Positions 58,780-64,000 of a DNA stretch of 64,000 nucleotides are shown here, one piece after another (within the stretch, counting starts at the first letter, position 1; each line of letters opens with the position of its first letter). The DNA is from Molanna angustata (taxonomy: Eukaryota > Arthropoda > Insecta > Trichoptera > Molannidae). Location: positions 10,391,321 through 10,455,320 of the forward strand of contig OY754986.1 of the NCBI GenBank assembly GCA_963576475.1. The letters run 5' to 3'. A program made the translations under genes and the position numbers. The notes under the pieces were generated by a model, which saw nothing but the letters and a program-made list of their open reading frames with translations, did no database searches and was not told the origin of the DNA.

Positions 58780-58956
58780 CCAAGGGTTTGCCTAGTCCGC
58801 AGGTTCTAGGCACGCCCCTTCCCTGCGATTCCCGTTTGAGGCACAGTCTTGAATTGTGTTTTCAGTATGGATCTGTGAGACGATTTACATCCAAAGTCTC
58901 CAGAATGTAACAACCTGTTATTGGGTGCGTGTTAAATTAATATTTGACATAGTATC
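58780..58956 (+). mobile_element. SINE family A, plus-strand copy with eroded head
   Basis: The body GTATGGATCTGTGAGACGAT, AGTCTCCAGAATG, TTATTGGGTGCGTGTTAAAT and ATTTGACATAG matches the reverse complement of the copies at 1403 and 19964. The head before it is barely tRNA-like. Confidence 0.65.
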
Positions 58957-59035
58957 TGTCAATGTAAATAAATAGTAAACCTCTCCAATAATAAAAAGCT
59001 GCAGAGAATGAGACATTAACAAGTCAAATAGTACG

Positions 59036-60518
<1,483 letters not shown>

Positions 60519-60783
60519 GTGATCAGTTCCATCAAGATGGGCTGGTCACATAATCCGAATGGACGACGACAACCCCACAAAACGCCTCACACTCTCTGTG
60601 CCACAAGTCGAAGGAGACCAGGAAGATCAAAGACTCGATGGATGGACAGTGTCGATACCGATGCTACCACAATAGATATTAGAAACTGGAGAACGAAGGC
60701 AACGGATAGACGGGAATGGAGGAGACTCCTGGATTCAGCCAAGGCCCACCCAGGGCTGTCTAGTTTATGATGATGATGATGAT
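60519..60783 (+). pseudogene. LINE RT C-terminus with ATG-repeat tail
   Basis: RWAGHIIRMDDDNPTKRLTL in one frame, then after a shift RRPGRSKTRWMDSVDTDA, IRNWRTKATDRREWRRLLDS, AKAHPGLSSL and stop, directly followed by a GATGATGATGAT run. The last box (WRxxAxDRxxWRxLLxxA) is the standard end of this LINE group. Same terminus as 40570-41076. Confidence 0.75.
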
Positions 60784-60889
60784 AGGACAATTTTTAATAT
60801 CTATTTACTAAGCTGTGTAAAGTTGAGGATATCGTAATACGGGGTCGACAGAGAAGAAGGATCTGTAACTAACACGTGCCGAAAATGAC

Positions 60890-61050
60890 TGAATCAAGAA
60901 CCGTCAGTGGCCATGGATAATTACATTCAGGAAAGCAGACCTCCAGGACATTCTCCCAAGAGATGGAAGGACAGCTGGCAATCCTCGTCGCACAGGAGTG
61001 AAGCTGATTCGGGACTTTAACAGACCGACCGGCGTAAAAGAGAGAAAGAA
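60890..61050 (+). pseudogene. LINE RT C-terminal scrap
   Basis: YIQESRPPGHSPKRWKDSW is the RPPGRPPKRWxDSW box of a LINE polymerase. About 50 codons, no more. Confidence 0.55.
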
Positions 61051-61161
61051 GAATGTCTCTCATCATTATATGTGGCTCTTATTTTTGCGTGTTTTAAATA
61101 TAACGAAGAAAGAGATAGAGTTGCTGACCACTGTCAGGAAACTTAAAGTAGTATGCATAAT

Positions 61162-61440
61162 CTACATATTCCGTGGTGATAAATATGTCCTTCTACAACT
61201 TATAACGGACTCGGCCTTCCAATTTGTCGCCTGGAGCAGTTCGGCAGCATCCCTCCTAACTTCGTCCTCCCACCGCAGCCTTGGCCTCCCGACCCTCCTT
61301 CTTCCACCTGGGTGCCCTTCGAGGTTCCTTTTTGGTGCCCGTGATGACGGCATTCTCTGCACATTTCCGGCCCATCTTAGCCTGTTCAGTCTGGCATGTA
61401 CAGATATTCTGGGTGCCTTGTATACCCCTATTATTAGTTT
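61162..61440 (-). pseudogene. LINE RT C-terminal relic
   Basis: The minus strand reads, through one shift, a RLNRLRWAGNVQRM-like box and then SRAPKRNLEGHPGGRRRVGR, PRLRWEDEVRRDAAELL. It is the closest relative in the window of 41936-42320, with the same order of boxes. Confidence 0.75.
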
Positions 61441-62417
61441 TTTTTTTTTATTTTATTTGAATTAAATTCTTTAGTCTTACCTTAGAACAATTTAATCAAA
61501 TCATCATAATTTAAAATAGATGCATAGGTCGAATGACTGACTTCTGTGATTAGTCAGTCGTTTATTCAGGCAGTACCTGCCTAAAGGAATTTTCAAAATT
61601 GGTCATTTTCTCCAGAAACAGACTATACACTTACAATTGGGTGGTGTGGTTCAACCAACTTGAAACAGATTTGAGACTGGCAATGAATATAATGAATTCA
61701 AAGAAAGATAAAAAATAAATTAAACTTATTAAATTTGACTGATATGCAAATTGTATTAACTTCTTTTTGTATAGATAATAATTATGTATAGGTATATAAT
61801 ATTTTGTGTCTTTTGTATTTAATTGTCTCCTTTACACACGAGTGCTTGCACTCTGGTAAAGGGATATATGTTTTTTCTTACTGTGCATATTTTTCTATAT
61901 AGTTTGATTGTTTTATATTTTGTATATGTATTGTAAATTTAACAATTATAAAAAAAGACATCTAACAGTAATTCAGGATTCCGGATGCGGCGTCACTCAT
62001 TAGGTTAGGGCAAGATTGTTGTGAATCTGGAGTGATGATCGCCAACCTTCGTTAGGAGCGGCACAACATGTTCTTTTTTTTCATTTTCCCCTGTATAAGA
62101 CGTCTATTTATTATTCTTTTAAGTAAGATTACTAAGTATCGAGTGGCGTTTATTTTTAAACCTACCCGTATAACTGAGCCTTTAAAAAGTTGTTTTGGAA
62201 AACTCAACCGACGATTTGCTGACAACGATGTCAGACAACTCGGTTCAATTTGGGTATTTACCTCGGCGATAAGATCTAACCCAGTCTTTAAATAAAACCA
62301 TACTAAATAATTGCCTCGATAGTATTACTTACTGTGGGCCGGTATTCGTGTTTAACAATGCTTCGCGAGATCTGAGGATAAAGTGAAAATAGCAACAATT
62401 AAGGAAACGCGAAACCT
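61441..62417. other. no gene recognised
   Basis: AT-rich spacer. A 75-codon frame at 62068-62295 shows no family similarity. Confidence 0.35.
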
Positions 62418-62568
62418 GGGGGGCAAGTCCCGTCAAACATGGATATAATTATTATATGGAGTTCTATGATATCTTTAGATGCCATAGATCTCCATATGAT
62501 AATTATATCCATGATATGGCTAATCATGAGGGTTTTAATTTCGCCAGTTGGACCAGACTTGCCCCCCC
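62418..62568. mobile_element. fold-back MITE, family F, left arm deleted
   Basis: GGGGGGCAAGTC is followed after only a few bases by ATGGATATAATTATTATATG, so about 35 bp of the left arm are lost. The right arm to GGACCAGACTTGCCCCCC is complete. Confidence 0.75.
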
Positions 62569-63199
62569 TGGTGAATTTATTCTTACATTTGGAGCAACAA
62601 CAGCCAACAACACATCTATTAAAAGCTTACACAACTTAAAAATGGATTGCGGTCCTTTTTCCAATAAAAAATTCTTGAGGAGATGTTGTAGGGAAGTAAA
62701 AATTTGTGGTTATATGTATTTTTGGATGATAAACTAAAAAAATATATATATCTCGATAACAGCGCCACCTATCTGTTCCAAAATATATCACATCTTGCAA
62801 TCCGAAACCAGCTATACAAATTCAGAAAATTTCGTTGAAATCGGTTGGGATATTTCAGAGATTGGCGTCTACGAATTGAGGTACAATAAAAAAAATAAAA
62901 AAGGGTTTTACTTAAACTAATCTTACAAGTATTAAACAAATTTTATTTTCAAAAATCTCTCGAAATAGAATTAAGTTATTTATTTCAAATACGTATCTTT
63001 TGAGGGTATCGGGGAAAAGATTTTCAAAATATACCATTTAGTCTACTATAGACTCTTGAGATTGTGATCAATCAATCCAATTTTTGAAATTTCTATAAAT
63101 TTTAATCGTGAAAATCTGTTTGTTTGAAAGTAAGCTGTTCGATCTAATTATAAGACATTGCCAGATATACAGATGAACATTTGATCGCACGCCCTTTTT
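62569..63199. other. no gene recognised
   Basis: AT-rich; includes a CAAATTCAGAAAATTTCG-type stretch (62817) of the sort common in dispersed noncoding repeats. Confidence 0.35.
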
Positions 63200-63407
63200 A
63201 CCGTATGGACAATTTCCCGTGAGGACAATTTACCGTGAGGACAATTTACCGTGGGAACAATTTACCGCACGAACAATTGACCGTGGGGACAGTTGGCCGT
63301 GTGGATAATTGACCGTGGGGACAGTTGATAGTACGGACAATTGACCGTGAGGACAATTTATCGTATGGACTATTGACCGGATGGACAATTCACCGTGGGG
63401 AAACAAT
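63200..63407. repeat. 16-bp minisatellite, thirteen units
   Basis: Thirteen consecutive 16-bp units on the pattern ACCGTGAGGACAATTT, with no insertion or deletion throughout. Substitutions cluster at the three bases before GGACAATT and at the last base. Units 1-4 end in TTT, most later ones in TTG. Confidence 0.95.
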
Positions 63408-64000
63408 CTTTAATAACAGAAAAAAGTGCTTATTATTATTACCAGAAAGAATATCGTTCAAGAATTATTTTCTAAAAGAAATTATTTACTTTTTTCATGG
63501 ATTGTGTTTGCAGACTAGAATTTTCAGTCGAAATAGCTAATAACGGTTTTTTTTAACTATGGATTCCATTTTAAAAATCAGCATTCTGAAATGAGGGTAA
63601 TAATGGGAAAACGTGCAAATCGCGTCGTTTTGGTTTCGCGTGTTTTTACCATCGACAAGTATAAATTTCGTCTGTAAACTACGAAGTAAATAGACACGTT
63701 GGTAATGTACTGTACTGTACACGGGTAGTTAGCATTTTGAGCGGTTTATTGATTAGCATAATATAAAGTTTAAATGTCTACCAACAAGTAAAATATTCAC
63801 AGAAAACTGCTTGCGACGCAAGAGGATTCACTTGTAGTTAAAAAAATATTACCTCTATACAATACTGCTTTCTACATCATCATATATATGTATTCAAAAT
63901 GTATTAAATAATAACAGTCTTACTAATAAAAATCTACTGCACACCCATTGACCAATGTTTTAGTTACACACCGTGTAAAGCCCGTGCAGCGATTATTTGA
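63408..64000. other. no gene recognised
   Basis: AT-rich end of the window. Confidence 0.35.

Overview
The window reads as repeat-rich, AT-rich, gene-poor nuclear DNA of an animal, most likely an arthropod and probably an insect. The evidence is the mix of non-LTR retrotransposon relics (R4/Dong-like, CR1/Jockey-like, RTE-like), Penelope-like elements with GIY-YIG domains, tRNA-derived SINEs, fold-back MITEs and microsatellites. I cannot fix the order from sequence alone. I found no host protein-coding gene that I can support. Nearly every long open frame belongs to a mobile element, is a fossil of one, or is an accident of a tandem repeat.

Layout. 1-6 kb: a pair of 91-bp inverted arms (1054-1340) that look like Penelope terminal repeats, a SINE, a fold-back element (3677-3840) and LINE crumbs. 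6.16-10.07 kb: the best-preserved element, an R4/Dong-like retrotransposon on the minus strand. It has RT and restriction-like endonuclease domains, is broken by one frameshift, lies between TAA repeats, and carries a 5' leader that fits an HDV-like self-cleaving ribozyme. 11-26 kb: palindromic elements, SINEs, a dispersed family containing a 59-nt T run, and many C-terminal RT relics. 26.3-29.3 kb: a 5'-truncated CR1/Jockey-like element. 31.9-33.15 kb: an RTE-like RT relic interrupted by a 217-bp LINE tail and abutted by half a MITE. 34.4-35.1 kb: a large inverted pair. 39.1-39.9 kb and 46.87-47.64 kb: two Penelope-like relics with hammerhead-ribozyme folds. 44.03-45.41 kb: a 148-bp satellite. 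51-64 kb: more SINEs, a MITE with perfect inverted ends, RT relics, a 236-bp TA microsatellite and an indel-free 16-bp minisatellite.

The unifying theme is RNA structure in retroelements. Three independent self-cleaving ribozyme candidates sit at the expected places: one HDV-like at the 5' end of the Dong-like element, two hammerheads in inverted Penelope terminal repeats, and one variant hammerhead downstream of a second Penelope relic. In addition, two copies of a LINE 3' end share a stem-loop whose two stems differ by compensating changes. None of these relics appears able to move by itself. The Dong-like copy is nearest to intact.
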